Below are positions 15,144-22,001 of a stretch of 25,463 nt of DNA, piece by piece. Each line of letters begins with the position of its first letter. Positions within the stretch are counted from its first letter, which is position 1. The stretch is from Nitrosomonadaceae bacterium (GTDB lineage: Bacteria; Pseudomonadota; Gammaproteobacteria; Burkholderiales; Usitatibacteraceae), in NCBI GenBank assembly GCA_021300055.1, contig JAJTHU010000002.1, positions 1 through 25,463 on the forward strand. Direction: 5' to 3'. The position numbers and the translations under genes are program-made. A model generated the notes under the pieces. That model had not been told where the DNA came from. It saw only the letters and a program-made list of their open reading frames with translations, and ran no database searches.

Positions 15144-15617
15144 ATGGTCCACATCAAAACTCACCTCACCATACTTGCCGCCGTTGCGCTGCTGGCGCTC
15201 TTGTTCGCGGGTCGTATTGTCAGCGCCCAAGACGCATCCGCCGAAAAGCCGGTCGCCATCCGTGGCTACGACCCCGTTGCTTTCTTCAAGGAAGGCAAGC
15301 CACACGAGGGGGATCGCACCTGGCAAGCGAAGCACGAGGGCGAAACCTATTTGTTCTCGTCACAAGCGAATCGCGACGCGTTTGTCGCTGAGCCTAGCCG
15401 CTACGCGCCGCAATACGCGGGCTACTGCGCCTACGGTGCGACGCGTGGTTACAAGGCAGCGGTTGATCCGGCGGCATTCAAAATTGTCGACGGCAAGCTC
15501 TACCTAAACTACAGCGCCAAGGTGCAAGGGCTGTGGGAGAAGGACATTCCGGGATTCATCAAGATGGCTGATGAAAAGTGGCCGGAGACCGCCAAAACCA
15601 CCAAAGTGATTAAGTAA
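15144..15617 (+). CDS. Exported YHS-domain protein
   Basis: The 157-residue protein has a signal peptide (basic start HIKTH, hydrophobic core LAAVALLALLFAG, likely cleavage after VSA at residue 28) and a single YHS-like domain: VAIRGYDPVAFFKEGKPHEG, WQAKHEGETYLFSSQANRDAFVAEPSRYAPQYAGYCAYGAT, then VDGKLYLNYSAKVQGLWEKD. YHS domains are small, often metal-associated modules (copper or heavy metal) of unclear role; this full-length form, with GYDPVAFF and YCAYG, is common as a periplasmic protein in proteobacteria. The start at 15144 is preceded by AGGAG at good spacing. A longer open frame upstream overlaps the kefC end and is not preferred. It may be cotranscribed with kefC, but a hairpin lies between. 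Confidence 0.85.
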   Translation: MVHIKTHLTILAAVALLALLFAGRIVSAQDASAEKPVAIRGYDPVAFFKEGKPHEGDRTWQAKHEGETYLFSSQANRDAFVAEPSRYAPQYAGYCAYGATRGYKAAVDPAAFKIVDGKLYLNYSAKVQGLWEKDIPGFIKMADEKWPETAKTTKVIK

Positions 15618-15630
15618 ACCCTCGCATTGG

Positions 15631-15666
15631 CGGGCATTTTCAGGCATTTTTTTCTCAAAACGCCCG
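15631..15666. terminator. Candidate hairpin between convergent genes
   Basis: CGGGCATTTT (15631-15640) and AAAACGCCCG (15657-15666) pair at 9 of 10 positions; on the minus-strand RNA the odd pair becomes a G-U wobble, giving a complete 10-bp stem. It lies between the YHS gene (plus, ends 15617) and the DUF3016 gene (minus, ends 15694), where a shared stop is expected. No long T-run directly follows the stem on either strand, so the call is weak. Confidence 0.35.
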
Positions 15667-15693
15667 TGGATACTAGAGTTTGATGTCCGGGCC

Positions 15694-16200
15694 TCAGCGC
15701 GTGCCGAGCACGTCCTTGGCAAACCAGTTGTCGAGCATTTGCTTTTCATAGCGCAGCGGTTCACCGGCGGGATAGCGATTAAAGCTCTGCATGTAGTTCA
15801 TGTCCGCGACGCGCGCTTCACCGCTCTTAACGACCTTGCCGGCCGCCTCGATGCGGTAGCGAAACGCAATCACCGGCCAATCGGCCATGCCGCGCAGTAC
15901 GCGCACGTCCTGACCGTTGAGCCGCGCGGGGTCCATGCGGCCGGCGAGATCAACGTCGGTGACATCAACGACGAGGGTTTGGCCCGTGGGCAGCTTTTTG
16001 GCGAGCTTGTCGAAGTGCTCGCGTAGCGTGTTGAGCGTGCTGTCGCGATCCTTGATGACGAACGGCACGTCTGCGTACTTGTCCGGCTCGATGAAGTTCA
16101 CCTGGGCCTGTGCCCAGACCGGTGCGGATATCCCAAGCGCGACGAACAAAAAGAGTGCGCGTGTACCGGACCGTGATTGAAGAAAAGAGGATTGGTGCAT
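15694..16200 (-). CDS. DUF3016 exported protein
   Basis: The 168-residue protein starts with a signal peptide (basic N-region to R14, hydrophobic ALFLFVALGISA, likely cleavage after VWA at residue 30), so it is probably periplasmic. The mature part matches the DUF3016 family: QVNFIEPDKYADV, STLNTLREHFDKLAKKLPTGQTLVVDVTDVDLAGRM, VRVLRGMADWPVIAFRYRIEAAGKVVKSGEARVADMNYM, and PLRYEKQMLDNWFAKDV. No function is established for the family and no catalytic residues can be named. AGGAA precedes the ATG at good spacing. It lies 99 bases downstream of the VOC gene on the same strand, and its 3' end faces the YHS gene. Confidence 0.85.
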   Translation of the reverse strand: MHQSSFLQSRSGTRALFLFVALGISAPVWAQAQVNFIEPDKYADVPFVIKDRDSTLNTLREHFDKLAKKLPTGQTLVVDVTDVDLAGRMDPARLNGQDVRVLRGMADWPVIAFRYRIEAAGKVVKSGEARVADMNYMQSFNRYPAGEPLRYEKQMLDNWFAKDVLGTR

Positions 16201-16299
16201 GGCAGTTCCTTTCGACTCAAACGCCTAGCCGCAGCAAGCGGCGGCCGGCTCATTGATGATACGCGCGAGCAGGCATTTTGGTTGTCATGGCGGCGCGGA

Positions 16300-16707
16300 C
16301 TAGGCAGCCGCCGGTCCAATCAAATCCCACGCGTTACCGTATAGATCGGCAAACACCGCGACCGTTCCGTACGGCTGGGTCACCGGCTCACGCAGCCAAC
16401 GCACGCCGCGCGCCGAATACGCCTTGTAGTCGCCCCAGAAGTCGTCGGTGTGCAAAAACAAGAACACGCGACCACCGCTTTGATTGCCAATGCTGGCGAA
16501 TTCGTCTTCATCGACGGCGCGCGCCAACAGCAACGCGGTTTCTTGGGCGCCCGGCGGACGTACGCGCACCCAGCGCTTACCTAGCTTGCCGGGTTCATCG
16601 AGTGGTGTGTCCTCTAGCAGCTCGAAGCCAAGCACTTGGGTGTACCAAGCGATGGCTTCGTCGTAATCGCGCACTAAGAGCGCGAGTGCTGCAACATGCT
16701 GGGCCAA
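16300..16707 (-). CDS. VOC-family (glyoxalase/bleomycin-resistance fold) protein with TTG start
   Basis: The 135-residue protein is one vicinal-oxygen-chelate unit made of two beta-alpha-beta-beta-beta modules: HVAALALLVRDYDEAIAWYTQVLGFELLED in the first, and VFLFLHTDDFWGDYKAYSARGVRWLREPVTQPYGTVAVFADLYGNAWDLIGP in the second. The family covers glyoxalases, dioxygenases and resistance proteins, so the substrate is not known. It begins at TTG (16705-16707), three bases after the hemB stop, with AAGG about seven bases before the start; no ATG lies near the domain's first residues. It is probably cotranscribed and translationally linked with hemB. A methylglyoxal or other electrophile substrate would fit the nearby kef genes, but this is speculative. 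Confidence 0.85.
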   Translation of the reverse strand: MAQHVAALALLVRDYDEAIAWYTQVLGFELLEDTPLDEPGKLGKRWVRVRPPGAQETALLLARAVDEDEFASIGNQSGGRVFLFLHTDDFWGDYKAYSARGVRWLREPVTQPYGTVAVFADLYGNAWDLIGPAAA

Positions 16708-16710
16708 TGC

Positions 16711-17721
16711 CTAGCCTTGCTTGAGTAGGCGTGCGGCGTCGCGCGCGAAATACGTCAGGATGCCATCCGCCCCGGCGCGCTTGAAGCCGAGTAGCGATTC
16801 CATCATGACCTTGTCGTGATCGAGCCAGCCATTGGCCGCCGCGGCCTTGAGCATCGCGTATTCGCCCGAGACTTGGTACACAAACGTCGGTGCGGCGAAA
16901 GCATCCTTGGCGCGGCGCACGATGTCCAAATAGGGCTGCCCCGGCTTCACCATGACCATGTCCGCGCCTTCAGCGAGGTCGAGCGCGATTTCGCGCAGCG
17001 CTTCGTCGCTGTTGCCCGGGTCCATTTGGTAATTCTTTTTGTCTGACTTGCCGAGATTGCCGGCTGAGCCCACCGCATCGCGGAAGGGGCCGTAGTAGGC
17101 ACTCGCATATTTGGCCGCGTACGCCATGATGCACGTGTGGATGTGCCCAGCGGTATCGAGTGCGCTCCGAATCGCGCCGATGCGGCCATCCATCATGTCC
17201 GAAGGCGCGACGATATCGACGCCAGCGGCAGCTTGCATCACCGCCTGCTTCTGAAGCACGGCGAGCGTGACGTCATTGAGGATGTAGCCTTCTGAATCGA
17301 TCACGCCATCCTGCCCGTGCGTGGTGTAGGGGTCGAGGGCGACATCAGTGATGACGCCAAGCTCAGGAAAGCGGCGTTTGATTTCGCGCACCACGTGCGG
17401 CACGAGGCCCTCTGGGTTGTGCGCTTCCTCACCTCCTGGCGTTTTGCGGGCTTGATCGATCACGGGGAACAACGCGAGCGCCGGAATGCCTAAGTTCAGC
17501 AACTCTTCACAGACCGGTAGCAGCAGATCGAGCGAAAGCCGCTCAACCCCCGGCATCGATGCGACCGCCTCGCGGCGTCCTGTGCCCTCTAAAACGAACA
17601 CGGGGTAGATGAAATCGTGGCTGGTCAGCGAGGATTCGCGCACCATGTCGCGTAGAAAAGCGGTGCGTCTCAGACGACGCATGCGGCGCGCCGGAAACGC
17701 GCCAAAGTCCATAGAACTCAT
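16711..17721 (-). CDS. hemB: Delta-aminolevulinic acid dehydratase (porphobilinogen synthase)
   Basis: The 336-residue enzyme joins two 5-aminolevulinate molecules to form porphobilinogen in haem and chlorophyll-type tetrapyrrole synthesis. Motifs include RMRRLRRTAFLRDMVRES, DFIYPVFVLEG, the Schiff-base lysine region IMAYAAKYASAYYGPFRDA and the second active-site lysine in MVMVKPGQPYLDI. The metal loop reads TDVALDPYTTHGQDG, with no cysteines, so this is the magnesium-type rather than the zinc-cysteine form. ATG 17721 gives the family start; the open frame continues upstream to 17781 with residues the family does not have, and those bases also hold a plus-strand promoter candidate. hemL, which makes the substrate, lies further along the window. 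The VOC gene follows after 3 bases. Confidence 0.97.
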   Translation of the reverse strand: MSSMDFGAFPARRMRRLRRTAFLRDMVRESSLTSHDFIYPVFVLEGTGRREAVASMPGVERLSLDLLLPVCEELLNLGIPALALFPVIDQARKTPGGEEAHNPEGLVPHVVREIKRRFPELGVITDVALDPYTTHGQDGVIDSEGYILNDVTLAVLQKQAVMQAAAGVDIVAPSDMMDGRIGAIRSALDTAGHIHTCIMAYAAKYASAYYGPFRDAVGSAGNLGKSDKKNYQMDPGNSDEALREIALDLAEGADMVMVKPGQPYLDIVRRAKDAFAAPTFVYQVSGEYAMLKAAAANGWLDHDKVMMESLLGFKRAGADGILTYFARDAARLLKQG

Positions 17722-17756
17722 AGTGTTATTGCGGATGATTTTTTGGATAAATCTGG

Positions 17757-17783
17757 TTGAACTTTTGCAGCGCTCACCCATCT
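17757..17783 (+). promoter_or_regulatory. Candidate heat-shock (sigma-32) promoter for a small RNA
   Basis: On the plus strand TTGAAC (17757-17762) and CCCATCT (17777-17783, followed by A) are 14 bases apart. The E. coli sigma-32 consensus is TTGAAA with CCCATnT 13-14 bases later; as I recall dnaK P1, it is TTGATG, 14 bases, CCCATTTA. Transcription would start near 17790, directly at the first hairpin of the small-RNA candidate. There is no plus-strand protein gene to serve. Motif and spacing are seen directly; the function is inferred. Confidence 0.5.
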
Positions 17784-17789
17784 ATGCTT

Positions 17790-17898
17790 GTGAAGCGCTT
17801 GCGCTTCCCCGCTTCTCCTCCCTGAGCGGGGCCTTTCTTCAAAGAGAAGGCTTGCGGGGCATAGGTTAACCCCTTTTTCCTATGCCCCTTTTTCTTTT
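17790..17898 (+). ncRNA. Candidate stress-induced small RNA with four hairpins, between hemB and engB
   Basis: Four hairpins lie end to end on the plus strand. SL1: GAAGCG / CGCTTC around CTTG (17792-17807). SL2: CCCCGCT / AGCGGGG around an 11-base loop, TCTCCTCCCTG (17807-17831). SL3: GCCTT-TCT / AGA-AAGGC with one bulged G and loop TCAA (17831-17851). SL4: GGGGCATAGG / CCTATGCCCC (17856-17888), followed by T5-C-T4. The T-run makes SL4 a plus-strand terminator, although both neighbouring genes are on the minus strand. A sigma-32-like promoter ends seven bases upstream of the 5' end used here, which was placed from that promoter. The C-rich SL2 loop is complementary to a Shine-Dalgarno sequence, as in CcsR/cuckoo small RNAs. 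The alternative is a structured leader in the engB-hemB mRNA. Confidence 0.55.
17856..17898 (+). terminator. Intrinsic terminator, plus strand, in the hemB-engB gap
   Basis: GGGGCATAGG (17856-17865) and CCTATGCCCC (17879-17888) form a perfect 10-bp stem with a 13-base loop, followed directly by TTTTTCTTTT (17889-17898). On the minus strand the hairpin is not followed by a T-run, so termination is directional and points away from hemB, towards the 3' end of engB. It makes sense as the end of the small-RNA candidate, and could also stop transcripts entering engB in antisense. Confidence 0.7.
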
Positions 17899-17955
17899 GT
17901 GTTGAGCGCGCAGGCTGCGCTTGGTACGTCGGCGGCGCGCATCAGCCTAGTGACG

Positions 17956-18576
17956 CTAGGCTTGCACGCCGAGCATCTCGGCGATGCGCGCGGTTGCCTC
18001 GTCAACGCCGCTTTTTTGCAGCGACGAGAAGACCTGTGCCGTCGCATTGCGCTGCTTGAGTTTAAGTTGATCGCGCACGAGCTTCAGTGTCTTCATTTGT
18101 TCATTGCGCGAAAGCTTGTCGGCCTTGGTCAGCAGGCAGTGCACGGGCTTGCCGGTTGGCGCATACCAATCTAGCAAGCGCTCGTCACCGGGCTTAAGCG
18201 GGTGGCGCGCATCCATGATGAGCACCAAGCCTTTTAGCGCTTCGCGCCCCGACACGTACGCGGCTAACGTCTCTTCCCAATGGGCTTTGACGGCGGGGGG
18301 CACCTTGGCATATCCATAGCCTGGCAAATCGACTAGCGCATAGCCCGGGCCGAGCGAGAAAAAGTTAATTAGCTGCGTTCGCCCCGGTGTTTTGGACACA
18401 AACGCTAGGCGGTTGTGGTTGGCGAGCGTGTTGATCGCTGAGGATTTTCCGGCGTTGGAGCGGCCGACAAAAGCGATCTCCGCACCGATATCGGGGGGCA
18501 ATTGCGCCAAATCGTGGGCGCTGGCGGTATAGGTAACGTTGGCAAACAGCTTCAAGCGAGGATCCGTCCGGTGCAA
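17956..18576 (-). CDS. engB: Ribosome biogenesis GTPase EngB (YsxC/YihA)
   Basis: The 206-residue protein is a TRAFAC-class GTPase needed for assembly of the large ribosomal subunit. The G motifs are clear: G1 GRSNAGKSS (38-46), G2 region SKTPGRTQLINFF with the conserved TPGRTQ, G3 DLPGYGYAK (83-91) and G4 TKAD (150-153), with FSSLQKSG towards the C-terminus as the G5 region. The start LKLFANVTYTASAHDLAQLP is typical of the family. Length is normal. Its promoter region faces the cytochrome c4 gene, and downstream on the same strand is hemB, 234 bases away across a hairpin-rich gap. Confidence 0.96.
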   Translation of the reverse strand: MHRTDPRLKLFANVTYTASAHDLAQLPPDIGAEIAFVGRSNAGKSSAINTLANHNRLAFVSKTPGRTQLINFFSLGPGYALVDLPGYGYAKVPPAVKAHWEETLAAYVSGREALKGLVLIMDARHPLKPGDERLLDWYAPTGKPVHCLLTKADKLSRNEQMKTLKLVRDQLKLKQRNATAQVFSSLQKSGVDEATARIAEMLGVQA

Positions 18577-18582
18577 TGCGCG

Positions 18583-18611
18583 TTGGCGCGGGGTGGGTGA
18601 TGCGATAAAAT
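18583..18611 (+). promoter_or_regulatory. Candidate sigma-70 promoter of cytochrome c4
   Basis: TTGGCG (18583-18588) and TAAAAT (18606-18611) are 17 bases apart and match the -35 (4/6) and -10 (5/6) consensus. A small inverted repeat, GCGGA (18613-18617) with TCCGC (18630-18634), straddles the expected transcription start and could be an operator. The promoter points to the cytochrome gene at 18681. Confidence 0.5.
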
Positions 18612-18680
18612 GGCGGACTTACATGTACATCCGCGCCAATTGCGCGGCTGGCGCTCTCCGGGACCAGTATGAGGACCAAG

Positions 18681-19343
18681 ATGAAGCAAAAACCGTTTGG
18701 CTTGATTGCCGCCATTATCCTCGCTGTCGGCGTGTCTGGCGGCGCGTTCGCGGCAGATGCACCTGCCAAAGCCGAAAAGAAGGCCGAACCTACGCATGCG
18801 GAACGCATGGAACGCGGCAAACAAATCGCTTCAGCGGTTTGCTTGGCCTGCCACGGTCTCGACGGGTACAGCCCGATTTCGGCAAACCCTAACATCGCCG
18901 GTATGCCGCCCGACTACATCGCCAAGCAGTTGGAGCTCTATAAGACCGGCAAGCGTGTGAACCCGATCATGCAAGGCATGGCCGCTAATCTCTCGCCTGA
19001 GGACATGAAGGCGCTGGGCACCTACTACTTCGCGCAGCGCGGTAAATCGCAAGCCGTAGCCCGCGACAAGAAGCTCGCCGAGCGCGGCCAATTGATTTAT
19101 CGCATGGGCATCGCCGAAACCAAAGTGCCCGCGTGTGCAAGCTGCCATGGCGCGACCGGTGCAGGCATTCCGTCGCAGTATCCCAAGCTTGCTGGACAGT
19201 GGCCGGAATACACGCTCCACGAACTGCGGGCTTATGCAAGCGGTGAGCGCGCGCATCCAATGATGAACACGATCGCCAAGCGCATGAAGGCAGAAGACTT
19301 GGTCGCTGTGTCTGAGTACATCGCCGGGATGCGTACCCGCTAG
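18681..19343 (+). CDS. Dihaem cytochrome c4
   Basis: The 220-residue periplasmic protein has a signal peptide (KQKPFGLIAAIILAVGVSGGAFA, cleaved near residue 24) and two class I cytochrome c domains. Haem sites are C54-L-A-C57-H58 and C152-A-S-C155-H156. Each domain has candidate axial methionines: NPIMQGMAANLS (M97/M100) and HPMMNTIAKRM. The internal repeat (GMPPDYIAKQLELYKTGKRV versus GQWPEYTLHELRAYASGERA) is typical of c4-type electron carriers to terminal oxidases. ATG 18681 is preferred over the in-frame ATG at 18669 because GAGGA lies five bases before it. A sigma-70-like promoter sits upstream and a strong terminator 33 bases after the stop, so it is likely monocistronic. Confidence 0.93.
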   Translation: MKQKPFGLIAAIILAVGVSGGAFAADAPAKAEKKAEPTHAERMERGKQIASAVCLACHGLDGYSPISANPNIAGMPPDYIAKQLELYKTGKRVNPIMQGMAANLSPEDMKALGTYYFAQRGKSQAVARDKKLAERGQLIYRMGIAETKVPACASCHGATGAGIPSQYPKLAGQWPEYTLHELRAYASGERAHPMMNTIAKRMKAEDLVAVSEYIAGMRTR

Positions 19344-19375
19344 GCGGAGATTGCGCACTTAGCCTGTGTAGCCCA

Positions 19376-19414
19376 CCAATAAAAAAGCCGCGCAGTGCGC
19401 GGCTTTTTTATTGG
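19376..19414. terminator. Strong bidirectional intrinsic terminator
   Basis: The 18-base arm at 19376-19393 (ending in GCCGCGC) pairs perfectly with 19397-19414 (starting with GCGCGGC) around AGT. Inside the arms, A6 lies 5' and T6 lies 3' of the GC stem, so each strand has a GC hairpin followed by a T-run. It lies between the convergent cytochrome c4 (plus) and GGDEF-like (minus) genes and should stop both. Confidence 0.92.
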
Positions 19415-19441
19415 GTCAATCAATTGCTTACGGTCGCGGCG

Positions 19442-19876
19442 TCAGACCTCAATGCCTGCGTTATTTGTCTGAGCGCTGGCGCGTCGAATGCGCTCAGTTG
19501 CCGCATCGATTAGCGCGTCGCGCGAGGTTGCGTCAGCCGGAAATAGTGCGCCCCCGAGCGCGAGGCGTGATGCGTGCTCCGGCAACAGCGCACGCGCGAG
19601 CTTTTCGGCAATGCGTTTCGCGGTCTCGCGGTCCGAGACTTGCGGGATGACGATGGCCATATGCGCATCGTCGATGCGCGCCAAGAAATCGCTTTCGCGT
19701 AACGTCCGCGTCAAACAAGATGCAGCCGCCGCCGCATCGCGTACACCGACCATACGCAGCAGTAAGAGCCCGAAGCCACCCAAGGCGCGCTCGTCAGCGG
19801 CGTTGGCGAAGCGCGCATCTAAATGCGCCATCAACTCGGCCTCGTTACCAATGGCGATGTTTGGGGGTCGCGTCAT
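19442..19876 (-). CDS. Short degenerate GGDEF-domain protein
   Basis: The 144-residue protein looks like a worn diguanylate-cyclase domain with no sensor part. LTRTLRESDFLARIDDAHMAIVIPQVSDRETAKRIAEKLA aligns with the family pattern (L..SD..AR.GGDEF...LP....A..IAE.L), but the GGDEF signature reads IDDAH. The end, SRLALGGALFPADATSRDALIDAATERIRRA, matches the usual S.G.A..P.D......L..AD.A...A. Catalysis of c-di-GMP synthesis is therefore not expected. It might still bind a nucleotide or a protein, but nothing shows this. ATG 19876 was chosen because it follows hemL by 28 bases; a longer frame to 19996 would run into the hemL end. It is probably the last gene of the thiD-thiE-hemL transcript. Confidence 0.7.
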   Translation of the reverse strand: MTRPPNIAIGNEAELMAHLDARFANAADERALGGFGLLLLRMVGVRDAAAAASCLTRTLRESDFLARIDDAHMAIVIPQVSDRETAKRIAEKLARALLPEHASRLALGGALFPADATSRDALIDAATERIRRASAQTNNAGIEV

Positions 19877-19904
19877 CTTGAAAGTAGTGATCGCTCGTGG
19901 TGCG

Positions 19905-21188
19905 TTAAACCAGTGTGGCAAACACCTCTGACGCCCGTTGCGCGGTAGCGTCGATGTCGGCGGCAGTATGCGCTTTTGAGACGAAGCCGGCTTCAAACGC
20001 CGATGGCGCGAGATACACGCCTTTGGCCAACATACCGTGGAAAAACCGATTGAATCGATCGCGGTCGGATTGCATGACCTCCGCGTAGTTTGTCGGCAAG
20101 TTCGCTGAGAAATAAACGCCGAACATGCCGCCTAAGCTTGCAGCACTAAACGCGCAACCTGCGGCAGCCGCGGCCGCGCTGAGCTTCTCGCAAAGCGCGG
20201 TGGTCGTCGCGCTGAGTTCTTCGTAGAACCCTGGTTGCTGAATGAGTGCAAGCGTCTTGAGGCCCGCCGCAACCGCCACGGGGTTACCCGAGAGCGTTCC
20301 GGCTTGGTAGACCGCGCCGATCGGCGCCATGTTGGCCATGATGTCGCGCTTGCCACCAAATGCGCCCACTGGCATGCCACCACCGATCACCTTGCCTAAG
20401 GTGGTGAGGTCTGGCGTGATACCGAAGTGCGCTTGTGCGCCGCCCAGGCCCACGCGGAAACCCGTCATGACCTCATCAAAAATTAGTAGCGCGCCATGTG
20501 TGGTACAGAGCTCGCGCAGCCGATGCATGTATGCGTGCGACGGCTTGACGAAATTCATGTTGCCTGCGATCGGCTCAATGATGACGCAGGCCAGCTCTTT
20601 GCCGATGGCCGTAAAGGTGGCTTCGAGCGCGGCGAGATCGTGATACGCGATGACCACCGTGTCCGCCGCAACTTCCGGCGGCACGCCGGCTGAACTTGGG
20701 TTCCCGAAGGTCAGTGCGCCCGACCCCGCTTTCACCAGCAGCGAGTCAGCGTGGCCGTGATAACAACCCTCGAATTTGAGTAATTTTTTGCGACCCGTTG
20801 CGCCGCGCGCAAGCCGGATGGCACTCATGGTTGCCTCGGTGCCGGAGCTGACGAGGCGCACTTGCTCAATCGACGGCACGAGGGCACAAATTTGCTCGGC
20901 CATTGCGTACTCAGCCGCCGTGGGTGCGCCGAAGCTTAAACCATTTACCGCCGCGCGCTGCACCGCCGTGACAACGTCGGGATGCGCATGCCCGAGAATC
21001 GCAGGACCCCACGAGCCCACGTAGTCGATATAGCGGTTGCCATCGACATCCCACAAGTAAGCGCCGGCGCCTTTCTCGAAAAAAATGGGCGTGCCACCGA
21101 CAGCGCGAAACGCGCGCACGGGTGAATTCACGCCGCCGGGGATCAGGCGCTGCGACTGGTTAAAAAGGTCTTTGCTTTTGTCGAACAT
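19905..21188 (-). CDS. hemL: Glutamate-1-semialdehyde 2,1-aminomutase
   Basis: The 427-residue enzyme converts glutamate-1-semialdehyde to 5-aminolevulinate, using pyridoxal 5'-phosphate or pyridoxamine phosphate, in the C5 pathway of tetrapyrrole synthesis. It is a class III aminotransferase fold: IPGGVNSPVRAFRAVGGTP, VSSGTEATMSAIRLARG, KFEGCYHGHADSLLVKAGSG, LLIFDEVMTGFR and the Schiff-base lysine K266 in LTTLGKVIGGGMPVGAFGG. The C-terminal YLAPSAFEAGFVSKAHT also fits. Its product feeds HemB, encoded on the same strand at 16711-17721. The stop lies 28 bases before the GGDEF-like gene and the start 78 bases after thiE, so they may share a transcript. No strong ribosome binding site is visible at the ATG. 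Confidence 0.97.
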   Translation of the reverse strand: MFDKSKDLFNQSQRLIPGGVNSPVRAFRAVGGTPIFFEKGAGAYLWDVDGNRYIDYVGSWGPAILGHAHPDVVTAVQRAAVNGLSFGAPTAAEYAMAEQICALVPSIEQVRLVSSGTEATMSAIRLARGATGRKKLLKFEGCYHGHADSLLVKAGSGALTFGNPSSAGVPPEVAADTVVIAYHDLAALEATFTAIGKELACVIIEPIAGNMNFVKPSHAYMHRLRELCTTHGALLIFDEVMTGFRVGLGGAQAHFGITPDLTTLGKVIGGGMPVGAFGGKRDIMANMAPIGAVYQAGTLSGNPVAVAAGLKTLALIQQPGFYEELSATTTALCEKLSAAAAAAGCAFSAASLGGMFGVYFSANLPTNYAEVMQSDRDRFNRFFHGMLAKGVYLAPSAFEAGFVSKAHTAADIDATAQRASEVFATLV

Positions 21189-21266
21189 ATGGGGTCGATG
21201 GTTGCGGGGTAATGGTGAATGCGAGTAAAAAAGTCAGGAATGGCTGGCAATAACGAAGCGTGTTGC

Positions 21267-22001
21267 TTACGAGGACGTGGTTACAGCTTTCGCGGGTTGG
21301 TCGGCGAATAATCGATGAAATACCCGCGCCCGCGACACCACGCCTGCGGTGTCTGCGGCATTCGAATTCGGGGGTGCAAACAAATCGCTGATCACTGCGA
21401 TTGCGCTGGCACCCGCCTCAACCAACGTAGAGGCATTATCGCGGGTGATGCCGCCGATGGCGACGGCAGGCATGGCTCGGCGATCACGCGCTTGGCGCAG
21501 CAAGCCCAGATCGGCTCGTACCGCATGCGGCTTGGTCGACGAAGCAAAAAAGCTGCCGAACGCCACGTAATCCGCGCCTGCGGCATGCGCCATTTCCGCG
21601 CGCTCGAAATTGTCGTAGCAAGAAATGCCGACCAAAAACGCTTCGGCCGCCGCCGCATGCGATTTGGCTTGCTTGATCTGCGCACGTAGCGCCGTGACCT
21701 CGTAGGGCGCGTCATCTCGTCCCCAGTGCACGCCGTGGGCGCCGCATGCCAAGGCCAGCTCGAGATCATCGTTGACGATAACGCACGCATCGTGCGGCGC
21801 GGCGAGTGCCACGATCTGGCGAGCCTCGGCCTCAAGAGAGGTGCGATCGGTGCCCTTGCGTCGGATCTGAAGTAAGCGCAAACCATCGGCAAATAGCGCG
21901 TCTAGCAAGGGAAACAGAGTTGGAGCGGGAAGATCGTCGGGCGTGATCGCGTACAACCCGCGCACGACGTCGCGGTCAGCGCGACCGGCTTTGTTGTGCA
22001 T
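21267..22001 (-). CDS. thiE: Thiamine-phosphate synthase
   Basis: The 244-residue TIM-barrel enzyme joins the hydroxymethylpyrimidine pyrophosphate made by ThiD with thiazole phosphate to form thiamine phosphate. Family segments visible are GLYAITPDDLP, LLQIRRKGTDR (the usual Q-x-R-x-K site, with R where D is common), VIVNDDLELALACGAHGVHWGRDD, VGISCYDNFERAEMAHAAGADYVAFGSFFASSTKP and PAVAIGGITRDNASTLVEAGASAIAVISDLF. The ATG at 22001 overlaps the thiD stop (TGATG); an in-frame GTG sits directly before it. The thiD-thiE order with overlap implies one mRNA. Confidence 0.92.
   Translation of the reverse strand: MHNKAGRADRDVVRGLYAITPDDLPAPTLFPLLDALFADGLRLLQIRRKGTDRTSLEAEARQIVALAAPHDACVIVNDDLELALACGAHGVHWGRDDAPYEVTALRAQIKQAKSHAAAAEAFLVGISCYDNFERAEMAHAAGADYVAFGSFFASSTKPHAVRADLGLLRQARDRRAMPAVAIGGITRDNASTLVEAGASAIAVISDLFAPPNSNAADTAGVVSRARVFHRLFADQPAKAVTTSS

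Noticed and set aside
17722..17781. N-terminal extension of hemB (20 extra residues)
   Set aside because: The extra residues are unlike any HemB start and the region overlaps a plus-strand promoter candidate; ATG 17721 fits the family.
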